From: Schizochytrium sp. TIO01
Taxonomy: Eukaryota; Sar; Bigyra; Thraustochytrida; Thraustochytriidae
Length of the DNA: 64,000 bases
NCBI GenBank assembly: GCA_004764695.1
Contig: SMSO01000008.1
Location: 471,001-535,000, forward strand
Direction: 5' to 3'
Positions 42,583 through 52,742 of the stretch are shown one piece after another (position 1 is the stretch's first letter; each line of letters begins with the position of its first letter). The position numbers and the translations under genes are program-made. Under the pieces are notes generated by a model. That model saw only the letters and a list, made by a program, of their open reading frames with translations. It was not told where the DNA came from and did not search any database.

Positions 42583-43922
42583 CTCAACGAAATGACTTTT
42601 TTAAAGATCATGTCCTTGGATAGGCAGCGTAAAAGGATGCCTCTGGCGGCGTGTACATCACGGTCAGCTACGTGGTTGCACTTGAGATTAAGGCATTGGA
42701 AAACCTTGGATGCACCGATTTGTGGTGAAGGGTACCCCACTCGTTGCATGTTTTTGAGGTGTAGCTCTCTTGGCAAAGAGCAAGTTTGCACCATGGGAAT
42801 AACTTGGCTTTAAGAAATATAAGCGCTTGTCGGAAACTAAAATGGCGCCAACGACACATCATGCGAACAGATCTCTTGGAGATTCGTCGCTCCATCTTCT
42901 TGCTCATCTTGGAGGTTTCATATTCAGGTAAGAGGATAACACGATAGTTTTCGCAAAGCCAAAGCGCGAGCTTAGGGTGAATCTCAGTGATCTTGTTCTT
43001 GATCTTGAGTTGGGCACGATAGAATGCACGCTTTAAAGGAGTGTTGAAATTGTCATTGCCCTCAGATGTTGCTTTCTTGTTTTCTTGGGCTTTATCGATT
43101 CTGTTCTGGATCTTATCTGTACGGCGACAGAGATAGAATATGGTTCTAAAATCTTTCCCTGTGCCCCAGTCAATGGCTCGGCCATCAGCGTCATATATCG
43201 TCCGAAACGAGCGTACGTCTGGATTCAGGGCAATAACACTATGGTGCGCCGTGGGTGCCTGGTCCATTGGACACATCTCTTCTTCGTGCAAGAAGCAGAA
43301 GTAGACATGCCCGAGGCGATTCATTTGCACACGCATTGCATTCGAAACCTGATCAGGAAACTTTTCTTGCGTGTACGGAAGCTTCTCAAGAAACGAGCAA
43401 TTTTTGAGGTCTTTCTGTTCCAGTCGCGTGGATTAGCCTCGAAAATATGAGATTCATCACGCTTGGCCCGGAACTTATAAAAAGATCGCTCACCGACTTT
43501 CTTTTGAACGGAGAGTTCTTCGTTTTTTGCTAGTCCAGAACCAAGAACCTTGAAGAAATCCAGAATCCAGGAATCACGTATAGGCTGCGGGACTTCGAGG
43601 ACCCATTCAGGAGCATCGGAACTCTCTTTATGTCGAACAGCTTGCTTTTCTCCGTTAAGGGCACTCACATTTGAGGATTCCCATCTACTAAGATCTGCTT
43701 CGTCTTGGGATCCCTCTTGATGTATGCTTCTTGATACGATTTGATGGCGTCCTCTTCGCCCTTTTCTACATCTCTATGAAACGCGACGCCAGTATTGTAG
43801 GCTCTTCTAGTAACACCAAACCATTCAAGCAACTGGATGCGTTGATCTTTGGTAGGGTATACTCTAACCTTCCTAGCACGGACAAGGTTATACTCTTGCT
43901 TGGTGGTCTTGCGCGCCTTCAT
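42543..43922 (-). pseudogene. tnpB: TnpB/Fanzor-type RuvC nuclease pseudogene
   Basis: The start is probably the ATG at the complement of 43920-43922 (MKARKTTKQEYNLVRARK, then VRVYPTKDQRIQLLEWFGVTRRAYN), a typical TnpB N-terminus. The frame then shifts near 43665, near 43360 and near 42728. Conserved blocks can be followed: WVLEVPQPIRDSWILDFFK, FYKFRAKRDE, RuvC-I IALNPDVRSF, RuvC-II VILLPEYETSKM, zinc-finger start ESYTSKTCNEWG, then IGASKVFQC and RuvC-III ADRDVHAARGILLRC. The first RuvC Asp is Asn (codon 43223-43225) and one zinc-finger Cys is Trp; Glu and the last Asp remain. Intact relatives are RNA-guided DNA nucleases. This copy cannot work: it has at least three frameshifts and a lost catalytic residue. 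Confidence 0.88.
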
Positions 43923-44604
43923 GCGAGCTCGCTTCTTCCTCGCTTCTTCCTCGCCGTCTATTTTGCGCTGCTCGTTTTCCGTGATGCGATGCCACAAAGA
44001 CCGTGATGATTCTGAGGAGGTCTTTTGTGAAGGTGTCTGAGTCTCCGGTATGTGCATCTTGGCCGTGTACCACGAGTTTGCCATTTTTCTTTCGAAAAGG
44101 TGTTCCAGGAGGTCGACCACGATTCGCGCAAGTCGGTCGCGGTGCATGACCACAACTTGGCCGACTCCTCCGCTGTCACAGGCGTCCAGTAGGGAACACA
44201 GGCCTTTGCGTTTGAAATTGACCCCGCTACCAATGTCTTTGTAGACGGCAGAAGCATCTGGGTAGGCCCGCTGGAGATCGCCAACCTGACGTTCGAGGTC
44301 CTCCTTTTGCTTGACCGAGGAACTCTGGCGTAGCTAACGGTACGTCCAGAGCTGCGTTGCTCGCAGCCGGTGGAGCCGCAGTCAAAGTTGCGCTCAACAT
44401 CGTCGATGGCGTCGATGGCGTCGATGGCGTCGATACGCTTGCCTCCAGGGAAGCGCGCGCGCAGCGCACGCATCCGCCATCGGCCCAGCCAGGGGGGGCG
44501 CTTGATGAGACACCAAACTACTGGTGAAAGAACTTTGCTGGTTTGTATTGGAGGTTTGCTTCAGTTGCAGCGTTTGGAGCTTGGTGGTTCCTTGGCCATG
44601 CCAT
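43888..44604 (-). pseudogene. tnpA: IS607 TnpA serine recombinase pseudogene
   Basis: Begins at an ATG (complement of 44602-44604). LQYKPAKFF, an in-frame TAG, and FGVSSS followed by GWADGG correspond to the MerR-like helix-turn-helix. A frame change leads to RARFPGGKRIDAID, the PGGKR wing typical of IS607 TnpA. SYARV carries the serine-recombinase nucleophile. After a one-base shift the catalytic domain continues as VKQKEDLERQVGDLQRAYPD, YKDIGSGVNFKRKGL and VVVMHRDRLAR. A further shift near 44075 leads to GDSDTFTKDLLRIITVFVAS and HHGKRAAQNRR, the C-terminus. At least three frame changes plus one stop make it non-functional. A GTCGATGGC triplication (44403-44429) adds extra Asp-Ala-Ile repeats after the wing. 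Confidence 0.88.
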
Positions 44605-45060
44605 TTTCTTATCTAACCTCCACTGCTTAATAAAGACCTAGATAAGCATAACTTATATGCTGAAAGGAAGAGAACAATTGTGTAAAGCAAGATAAAATGA
44701 GTAGAGAAGACTTTATAATATTGATTATATTCGATAGGGAGTAGCGAATATGTGTGGTATATAGTTGATTTGTCTTTTAAGAAATATGTTCGGATTCTGC
44801 GCAGCTTGCTACGTGTGATTGGACGTTTGAGTAAATTTGCTCCCCTGCAAAATACTACGGTCGAAAATCTTAATAGCAAACACTCATGTTTGAAAAAAGA
44901 TAGAAAAAATATGCAGACAGAAGTCAGATGCGTTTGTAGCTTTTGCTCTATTCATATAAATGGCTGAATATATGTTGTGCAAGCACATCCGAGGTCATGG
45001 TTTGGTTAAACGTATGCAAGTCTAGACAGACAGATAGACAAAGCGAAGCTAAGACTAAAT
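44605..45060. other. Spacer between the IS607 remnant and the bZIP-like gene
   Basis: AT-rich, with no gene seen. The 5' end of the transposon should lie near 44605-44640. Confidence 0.45.
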
Positions 45061-46797
45061 TTAGCATTCAGTAGCTTCAGCGTAGCCGATGATCTCCTCT
45101 GCAAAAATATCAAAGGCCCGGTCGAAACCTTGGGCAAAGAGTTCAGTGAGCTCACCATCTTCGTTGAACATGTCCAGCGAAGTGTTGACAACATTAAGCT
45201 GGCCAAATGGTACTGAGCAAGTAACAATCGCATGAGAAGTTTGTGTGCCGGTTCTGCCAGGGAGTACGACATGGCCATATAACATCTTTCCACCAAGCGT
45301 GGCTGAGTCAGATTCGGCATTCGTTTTGTTGCCTGTTAGATCTTCACTACAGGAAACATTTGCGTAAACTGAGCATGGTACCATTCCCGTATCTACAAAT
45401 TGAACAACATCGATTGCATCCCCATCCCTGGTGTCACTCTTAGTGTTGAGCAAAACCTGACCAACAAGGTCGCGGGTGGCAGAACAAGACGTTAGCGTGA
45501 ATTCTGCGCTTGTGTCTGCTTTGGTCTTCTCTGCAGCCTTGAAGAGGGCCACTTGCTCATTCTCTAGCATAGCCATGGCCTCCTTGATTTCTGGAGAATC
45601 GACAGGCTCAAGTTGATAGCCAATGTCGCCTGCGGAGCCCACAAAGCTTCCGTACAGATTGGCGAGCTTGTCAGGGTTTGTCCAGCACAAGGTAAGGATC
45701 TCATGCAGGCCTGTTGCTGAGAGTGGTGCATTGAGGATTTGGTACCTTAGATTGAACCTTTTCTTCTGTGCCAGGGGCGCAAGGCGCGGCAGAAGCTCAA
45801 CAGCACTTGAAATCTCCATACCATGCTCGTATTCGTTCATCCACACGGGGTCCCATTGAGTGGACGCGTATGTGAGACCAACCACCTGGGCTACTGCTGC
45901 GCTGATCATATTTTGCACGAGCTTGACGCGTTCTCGCTTCTGAGACTCAGCCGAAAAGGACTGCATGCGATGCAATAGATTCGAGATATATGTTTTGTGC
46001 TTGAGGATTTCCACGCGAAGTAGTTTATTCTCCTTTCGTAAATCAATGGAGCCTGCCATGCGCATGCTATCAACTTCCTGTTGAAGGTCTGCGATGCGTT
46101 TCAGGTACATCGGTCTGCTCGCCTCCAGTTCCTCATTTCGTGTTTTGAGGCCATCTCGATCGGACTTTCGTTTCAAGGCCCTTTTGTTGGTAGGGTCTTC
46201 GTTAACTTCCGTCACTTTGAGACGCGCTGCTTGCTCTGCAGAGACACCACCACCAGAGGGTTTTCTCCTCGCTGCCTTGAGTGAAGCCTGACCCCAGCTC
46301 TGCCCATCCGTAGAAATGCTATTGTTCTCATCATCATCATCATCATCATCATCATGGTTGTTGATACTGTTGTTGTTGTTGTTGTAATGGTTGTTGTCGC
46401 TATCAGCATCATCATCATTACCGTCGTTTTCACCTGGGTTTTCATTCCCATTCTCCGAGTCATGGTCACAGCTATTTGCATTAGAAGCGCTATCGCCAAT
46501 GTCTTTGTCGTTCTCTTCTTCTTCTTCTTCTTCTGTGCCATATTGATCTTTGTTTCGTGGACCACTGTGCGTATCGCCGCTCATATTCGTGTGTCTGTTT
46601 CTGTTCGCGACCTCGTTCTTGAGGCCATTTTCATAGCTGTTATCCTTGTCGCTGTTATCCTTGTTGACGTCATTGACATCTTTTGGAGCATCCCCGTCGG
46701 GGTCATCGAGCACTACCTCGAAGGCTGCGCTTTCACTGTCCAGGAAGACATCCCAGTCTGCCTGATCCCGGGCCGCTGCGTCGACCGGGGTCTCCAT
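45061..46797 (-). CDS. bZIP-like protein with a large conserved C-terminal domain
   Basis: 578 aa from the ATG at the complement of 46795-46797 (METPVDAAARDQADWDVFL). An in-frame extension upstream has only a TTG, so an upstream exon is possible. Residues about 30-170 are acidic and Asn/Asp/Glu-rich (poly-E, poly-D/N runs), resembling an activation domain. A basic stretch (NKRALKRKSDRDGLKTRNEELEA) runs into a long heptad coil (RPMYLKRIADLQQEVDSM, then LRKENKLLRVEILKHKTYISNLL), as in stramenopile bZIP factors. The C-terminal about 280 residues (from VAQVVGLTYASTQWDPVW) form a globular domain with no certain name; it may be START- or PAS-related. Probably a nuclear DNA-binding regulator. A partial paralogue lies at 54.9-56.2 kb. 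Confidence 0.75.
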   Translation of the reverse strand: METPVDAAARDQADWDVFLDSESAAFEVVLDDPDGDAPKDVNDVNKDNSDKDNSYENGLKNEVANRNRHTNMSGDTHSGPRNKDQYGTEEEEEEENDKDIGDSASNANSCDHDSENGNENPGENDGNDDDADSDNNHYNNNNNSINNHDDDDDDDDENNSISTDGQSWGQASLKAARRKPSGGGVSAEQAARLKVTEVNEDPTNKRALKRKSDRDGLKTRNEELEASRPMYLKRIADLQQEVDSMRMAGSIDLRKENKLLRVEILKHKTYISNLLHRMQSFSAESQKRERVKLVQNMISAAVAQVVGLTYASTQWDPVWMNEYEHGMEISSAVELLPRLAPLAQKKRFNLRYQILNAPLSATGLHEILTLCWTNPDKLANLYGSFVGSAGDIGYQLEPVDSPEIKEAMAMLENEQVALFKAAEKTKADTSAEFTLTSCSATRDLVGQVLLNTKSDTRDGDAIDVVQFVDTGMVPCSVYANVSCSEDLTGNKTNAESDSATLGGKMLYGHVVLPGRTGTQTSHAIVTCSVPFGQLNVVNTSLDMFNEDGELTELFAQGFDRAFDIFAEEIIGYAEATEC

Positions 46798-46942
46798 CCT
46801 CGCGTTGTATTTTGCAGGCGTACGAATCGGAATTGCGAAGCTGCTTGCCGCTTCAATTTCGTCGATAGTCAATTGTCAACTATCACTTTCCCTTTTGGAA
46901 AGAGGGGACAAACTTGAAGAATGAATAGAAAAGAATGAAAAA

Positions 46943-47474
46943 TAAACAAACAAACAAACAAACAAACAAACAAACAAACAAACCACAGTGTCAGAAAAAT
47001 CAAACGAAAACACTCATACTACGATCTACTTCCTAGCAATTTAGCTATGTACTACTGCTACTGCTGTTGCTACTGCTGCTACTACTACTGTGTTGCACTT
47101 CATTAAACAAACAAACAAACAAACAAACAAACAAACAAACAAACAAACAAACAAACAAACAAACAAACAAACAAACAAACAAACAAACAAACAAACAAAC
47201 AAACAAACAAACAAACAAACAAACAAACAAACAAACAAACAAACAAACAAACAAACAAACAAACAAACAAACAAACAAACAAACAAACCACAGTGTCAGA
47301 AAAATCAAACGAAAACACTCATACTACGATCTACTTCCTAGCAATTTAGCTATGTACTGCTGCTACTGCTGCTGCTACTGCTGCTACTACTACTGTGTTG
47401 CACTTCATTAAACAAACAAACAAACAAACAAACAAACAAACAAACAAACAAACAAACAAACAAACAAACAAACA
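46943..47474. repeat. (AAAC)n arrays with a duplicated 120-bp interspersed unit
   Basis: Three AAAC/CAAA arrays (46943-46984, 47105-47288, 47410-47474). The first two are each followed by the same about 122-bp sequence (starts at 46983 and at 47288, 305 bp apart), differing at only a few triplets (CTACTGCTG region). This is a tandem duplication of array plus spacer. Confidence 0.95.
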
Positions 47475-47505
47475 AAAACCAATATAAATAATAAACAACC
47501 ATATT

Positions 47506-47617
47506 CTCAAGTTTTCAAGTTTTCAAGTTTTCAAGTTTTCAAGTTTTCAAGTTTTCAAGTTTTCAAGTTTTCAAGTTTTCAAGTTTTCAAGTTTTCAAGT
47601 TTTCAAGTTTTCAAGTT
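47506..47617. repeat. (TTTTCAAG)n octamer minisatellite
   Basis: About 14 nearly perfect 8-bp units. Confidence 0.95.
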
Positions 47618-48519
47618 AGTTTCTTTTTCCTTTCTCGTTGTTGACAGAAATAGAAAAGCAATTTATTATTTTAATTTTTGAATTTGTTATTTAATTTTTA
47701 AAAAGCAAAGAATAAACATACTACTATACCTATCTATAGCTGGAATCCTAGGTCCATAAAAGTTACCTTGAGAAATTCTAAAGAAGAGAATCAAAGGCAA
47801 TATCATCTCCAGAGCTAGCCAGCTAAGTCACCCAAGGCAAGCGACAGAAAATACACAGATATACGAGGTGTCGATCAATCCACCACCACCTCGCCAGGTA
47901 TGTCCGTATGCATTCATGCACGTGCATCCAAATACGCCAATGCACCTACGCTGGAGACCGCAAACCATGCGCCTGATACGGAGGAAAGCTTTGCTGGCGT
48001 GGTACCTGGCCACCTTTTGCTTCTTTTGCCTTCTCCCACTCAGGTCTTCGTGCCAACTCCAGGGCCTCAAGATTTTCAAGATCTAGCTGAGTGATTGGAG
48101 TGAATAGTAAGTGGTTCTTTCCGTGCTGAAGTTTAGGTTTCTACTTTTTCAGCCCTTGGAGTCCTCCAAGTTCAACTTCCTGTCCAAGGCGAGGCCAGCA
48201 GCGCCGTCGTTTGTGCTAGCTAGTTACTTATTCAAGTTCTTCTGCATTCTACATTGTACATTCTACATCCTCAACCAAGGGTTGATTCCTACGCATCGCA
48301 TCGTCGCTCACTGACTCACGCACTCAATCGCTCACGCACTCGCGGTTCCAGTCGTACCTTTCTGCACCCTCGAAGCAGAGTTGTCTGCGGTGTCTGTCTG
48401 TCCTTCACGCTGGACCCCTAATTCTTGCCCTAATTCGCACCGACATGTCAATCTCGGCTTTCCTTCGAGTGCAAAAATTGTCTTCGCCTCCTTGAGCTTG
48501 GCCTTAAACTTCTTAAACT

Positions 48520-48648
48520 TGCGTGTCTTGCGTGTCTTGCGTGTCTTGCGAGTCTTGCGAGTCTTGCGAGTCTTGCGAGTCTTGCGAGTCTTGCGAGTCT
48601 TGCGAGTCTTGCGAGTCTTGCGAGTCTTGCGAGTCTTGCGAGTCTTGA
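48520..48648. repeat. 9-bp minisatellite (TTGCGAGTC/TTGCGTGTC)
   Basis: About 14 units. The first three are the GTGTC variant and the rest GAGTC. Because the period is a multiple of three, it keeps all six frames in register (Lys-Thr-Arg or Arg-Val-Leu repeats). Confidence 0.95.
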
Positions 48649-48677
48649 GCTCTTTGGGCCAAGGACCGGCTTGGGCT

Positions 48678-48738
<61 letters not shown>
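48678..48738. repeat. (ATCA)n microsatellite
   Basis: About 15 pure tetranucleotide units starting 30 bases after the 9-bp minisatellite. Confidence 0.95.
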
Positions 48739-48951
48739 CCGGTCATGCGTGGCTTCGAATCGTGAGCGATTAGATCAATCTAAATCAACTCAATTCTTCA
48801 ATCTCGCGCAAACGAAGCCCGCAGAAGACGCAACGTTAGGTACGAAGGCCGCCTTCCTTCCTAACAAACAACCTAAGAAGAGCTTTCGCAAACAAAGAAA
48901 GAAAGTCCCACTCACTCAAAAGCTTTCTTTCGATGAAGAACCTACTCACGA

Positions 48952-49052
<101 letters not shown>

Positions 49053-49857
49053 CGCCTCTCAGTTCAAGTTCTCTCCTTTTTTCGAACCCGACGGCGCTTT
49101 CTTCCAAATCTCTCTGCAGCTTCGAACTGTTGGAAAACCACATGTCGGTCGGTCTGTCGGTTTTGACCCCTCACGGTACGAAACAAACAAACATACAAAG
49201 ATTGAAATCGCGGCGAAGGAAGAGAACAGAGCAAACGAGGATGGATATCAGTCGAAGGACTCCGCGCGAATAGAGAACCGATCGATCGGCGGAGCTTCGA
49301 CGTAGCAGCTTCGACGTAGCAGCGAGGAGAGCGAGGGAGTTAGTTGGTGGGGAGGCCTTCGTTTCTTCCCCGATCCACGGTTGTACAATGCAATGCGTCA
49401 TCGCCGCCATCACATATGACTGAGCGACGGCGTAACCGACTGACCCTGCCTGCCTGCCTGCCTGCCAGGCTTCGAGAGCTCTGCTCTGACTGCCAGCAGC
49501 TGCGTCTTGGGCAGAGACGGCAGGTCAGCTTCGGGATGCCTTCGCACGGTTGAGGCCGCTTTCTCGATCGAGTCCCACGGCCGTGAAGACAGGACAGGAG
49601 GCAGCAGCCATTGCCATTTTCACCGCCATTGCCATTGCCACTGCCATTTTCAAGGCAGGCCGCCGATCTCGAGGACTGCCGACCTCGCGAAGACTTTGTC
49701 GAAGGCTGATTCGAAGTTGGAGGCTGATTCGAAGTTGGGGGCTGATTCGAAGGCTGGCGATCTCGAATTCAAATTCCTTTCTGAGTTGTAAAGAAAGAAA
49801 GACCGCCTTCGATCTATCTCGAGGACGCTGCGACGAAAGCCCTTCGCGTCTCGAGGC

Positions 49858-49921
49858 CATGAATGAATGAATGAATGAATGAATGAATGAATGAATGAAT
49901 GAATGAATGAATGAATGAATG
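49858..49921. repeat. (AATG)n microsatellite
   Basis: About 16 pure units. Confidence 0.95.
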
Positions 49922-50194
49922 CGTTGCAGCGCAGCACCTCGGCGAGGCACCACCTGCTGCGCTACCTCCTTCGCAGGTTCTGAGTAAACATTGGAAATGA
50001 AAGCCACGTCGGACAAAGGTTTGAGGGCTTTTCGACAGAGAGCGAAGTGGGATATCGCGACGACTCCAGACAGCGACGACTCCAGCGATTGCGAGGCGCA
50101 GTTTGGCTTGCGGAGAGGAGAGAGCTCGACGTGGAGGGACAGCTGGCTGTAGCTGCCTGATGTGCAGCAAGTTCACGTCGACTCGCAGCGCATA

Positions 50195-50226
50195 CGTTCG
50201 TTCGTTCGTTCGTTCGTTCGTTCGTT
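50195..50226. repeat. (GTTC)n microsatellite
   Basis: About 8 pure units. Confidence 0.9.
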
Positions 50227-51368
50227 CATTTATTCATTTGTTCATCCGTCGCAACTGATCTTGAAAATGCCGCAAAACAGCGGTAACTTTTGAAGATGGC
50301 GTGAATAAGAGTGAACTCAATTCTTCATTTTTTAGGTTTAGTTTTTGAAAAGTCTAAAAACAAAGCAGATTGCACCCTGGAAACACATTGTTGAATGTTT
50401 TTAAAACAAGATAAAACTATAAAAAATCCCAACGCAAAGAATGAAAAGAGGGCAGCTGGTACCAATAGCAAGCCTGCTGAGGATCAAAATGCTGACGAAG
50501 GTGCGATAAACCGTGGAAAAGAGTAAAAAGAGAGCAGCTGATACTGATAATGAGCCTGCCGAGGATTAAAATACTGACGAAGGTATGATAAACTGTGGCT
50601 TGAAATGGAATGGAGGGGGAAAAAGAGACTCAAAAGCACCAGGGAGGAAGAAGAAGGCTTTGGGAAGGAGCGGCCTGCCCTCACCGGACTACGCGCACGC
50701 GAATGTTGGAGGTCTTTAGGGAGCGCCGTGTCGTGTAAGATGGCACGGCCTGCGCCCCTTTCAATTTTCTTTGACCAAATTTCCCTCCCTTTGAAAAGTT
50801 TCAAAGTTTTGAGAACGAGGTCGATTAAAAATAAATACATTAAAAAGCATAAATAACAAATAACTCGTTCGAGGTCTCCTTCGAAGCCCTGGTTCGCAGA
50901 GGCCATCGCGCTCAACGGAACGGCGCTCGCCATGGCGGGCAGCGACACGAAGCCCGTGGACAAAGCGCACCGCACCGCACCGCACCAGCCCGACTCGACC
51001 CCGGCTCTCTTCTCCAAGCTCCTCGAGGTCTCCAGTCCGGGCCCGAAGCCGGGTTCCTCTCTGCCGGTTCGCGCAGCGATGATTGACGATGCCTGAGCAA
51101 GTGGAGCTCGCTCGCGAGCTCGAGGGCCCAGCCGACGTCGCGGGGAGCGCGGCGCAGCAGGGCTAGGTCGGCAGCGGCATATCTCCTCGACGTCGAGGCT
51201 GTTCGCGCTCGGCTCTGCAGAAGCGGAGTGGACCGCCGGAACCTGGAGATCGATCTCGAGGGCAAGCGATCTCGCGCCTCGTTTGCAGTGCCCTCCTTGG
51301 TCCGCGAAGAAGCTGGCAATCTCGTGCCTAGAGACCAGGGTGGTTGCAATCGCCAACGAATTGCGCAG

Positions 51369-51419
51369 AGCTTGAGCTTGAGCTTGAGCTTGAGCTTGAG
51401 CTTGAGCTTGAGCTTGAGC
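51369..51419. repeat. (GAGCTT)n hexanucleotide array
   Basis: About 8 units. The plus strand reads Leu-Glu or Leu-Ser repeats depending on frame. Confidence 0.95.
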
Positions 51420-51826
51420 ACCGAATCGAGGTTGAGAGATCAGCTTCGACTTCCGGGTTGGACCCGGCCTCGAGCGGTGTCGTCAACTTGAAACCTGGAA
51501 TCGGAGCGGTGTCGTCAGCTCAGAGCGAAGCCGCACGGCCGCAGCGATGCACGAGTTCCCAAAGGGCACCCGCGATGTCGGCGAGAGGAATATTGCAGAT
51601 GTACCTTCTACCTGCATACTCACTCGAACACACCGGCTGAGAGAGCTTGAACGAAAGAACCGCAGGCTTCAAGGCCTCAGGTGGAGCAGAGGAGCTCTCC
51701 TCGCCGACTTACTTATCGATCGATCGGTCGGTGGATCGTTTGTTTCTTTGGTTGGTTGGTTGGTTGGCCGATCGATGGATCGACTGACCGATCGATGGGT
51801 CGAAACCTCCTCTGCGGAGAATACAT

Positions 51827-51947
51827 AAAACCTTTCTCCTCTGTTCTTTCTCTTTCAAGAAAGATACATTTTGTAGAATTTTACAAAATGTATCTTTCTT
51901 GAAAAGGAAAAGAGAGAGAAAGAGAGAAAAGAGACGAAAGGTTTTAA
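51827..51947. repeat. Inverted repeat with perfect 23-bp inner arms
   Basis: Inner arms 51853-51875 and 51882-51904 are perfect reverse complements with a 6-base loop. Imperfect purine/pyrimidine-rich pairing extends outward to AAAACCTTTC / GAAAGGTTTT. It could be a fold-back element or a hairpin RNA precursor; no transposase-related sequence is nearby. Confidence 0.85.
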
Positions 51948-52212
51948 CTTTTCACCTCTGCTGTGAGAGAATCTCTGAGAGGCTTTCAACTTACTTCCTA
52001 ACTATAGCGAGTGAGTTAGTTTGTTAGTTTGTTTGTTAGTTTGTTAGTTTGTTAGTTCGTTGATTAGTTAGTCAGGAAGGACAGAGGTCGCGAGCTAGAA
52101 CTTCAAGTCTCGAGGCGCCAGGGCGAGGTCGCCTGCCCGAAGAAGGAGGCTGCGTGCCCAGCCGTTTGGCTACGAAGCTCATTGGCTCGTTGGTTCGTTG
52201 GCTCGTTGGTTC

Positions 52213-52284
52213 GTTTGGTTTGGTTTGGTTTGGTTTGGTTTGGTTTGGTTTGGTTTGGTTTGGTTTGGTTTGGTTTGGTTTGGT
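52213..52284. repeat. (GGTTT)n pentanucleotide array
   Basis: About 14 pure units. Confidence 0.95.
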
Positions 52285-52712
52285 TTTGTTGCTGCTTGGT
52301 TGCTTGCTTGTTTCAAGCTGATTGTCGCGGTGGGCATGAACTTGCTGCGAGCTAGGAGGTTAGCTGCAGCGAGGAAGCTGGCAAGTGCGGGAAGGACGAA
52401 GCTGGAAGCTCCCAAGCTCCAAACAGAGACATCGCTTTAGCCCCGCAAAGCCCGAATGTCGCAGATGCCGCAGGCTGGCTGGGCTGGTCTTCTGTTCTGC
52501 TCAAGGGGCTTGTTTGGAAATTCGTGATTATTAAGCCAGGGAGCCAGGGTTAGATCGTTGGTTCGTTGGTTCGTTCGTTTGCCTGTTTTACAACAGTGCG
52601 ATTGTCGTTTCAATGCTCTGGGTAGCTAGGTAGCGTTTCGATACCTCGGCTTTGCCGCTGCAGCATCTGTTCCTGACCGAGACTTGTAGCGAGCGCTTGC
52701 AGGCTGCGTAGT

Positions 52713-52742
52713 TAGCTAGCTAGCTAGCTTAGCTAGCTAGCT
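52713..52742. repeat. (AGCT)n palindromic microsatellite
   Basis: Self-complementary tetranucleotide array with one interruption. Confidence 0.9.

Larger units (their letters stand above)
42537..44604 (-). mobile_element. Degenerate IS607-type transposon (serine recombinase + TnpB/Fanzor)
   Basis: Two adjacent same-strand pseudogenes in the order tnpA then tnpB, with the tnpA 3' end overlapping the tnpB start, as in IS607 elements. TnpA is of the MerR-HTH plus serine-resolvase type that defines IS607, and the second gene is a RuvC-type TnpB/Fanzor nuclease. Both are interrupted by frameshifts, so the copy is dead. Boundaries are those of the recognisable genes; the true ends are not visible because IS607 elements carry no inverted repeats. 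IS607-like elements with Fanzor2 proteins are known from some protists and large DNA viruses, so transfer into this lineage is likely. Confidence 0.85.

Noticed and set aside
47041-47411. Cys-Leu-Phe-Val and Lys-Gln-Thr-Asn repeat frames
   Set aside because: Products of the AAAC array on both strands.
46943-47474. CRISPR-like alternation of repeats and spacers
   Set aside because: The repeats are simple AAAC arrays of different lengths and the two spacers are the same sequence; this is a eukaryotic tandem duplication.
48332-48773. Arg-Lys-Thr and Arg-Val-Leu repeat frames
   Set aside because: The 9-bp minisatellite is stop-free in several frames; no conserved flanks.
50484-51356. 290-codon minus frame in the repeat tract
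   Set aside because: Composition changes abruptly along its length, no domain, and a more coding-like plus frame overlaps it.
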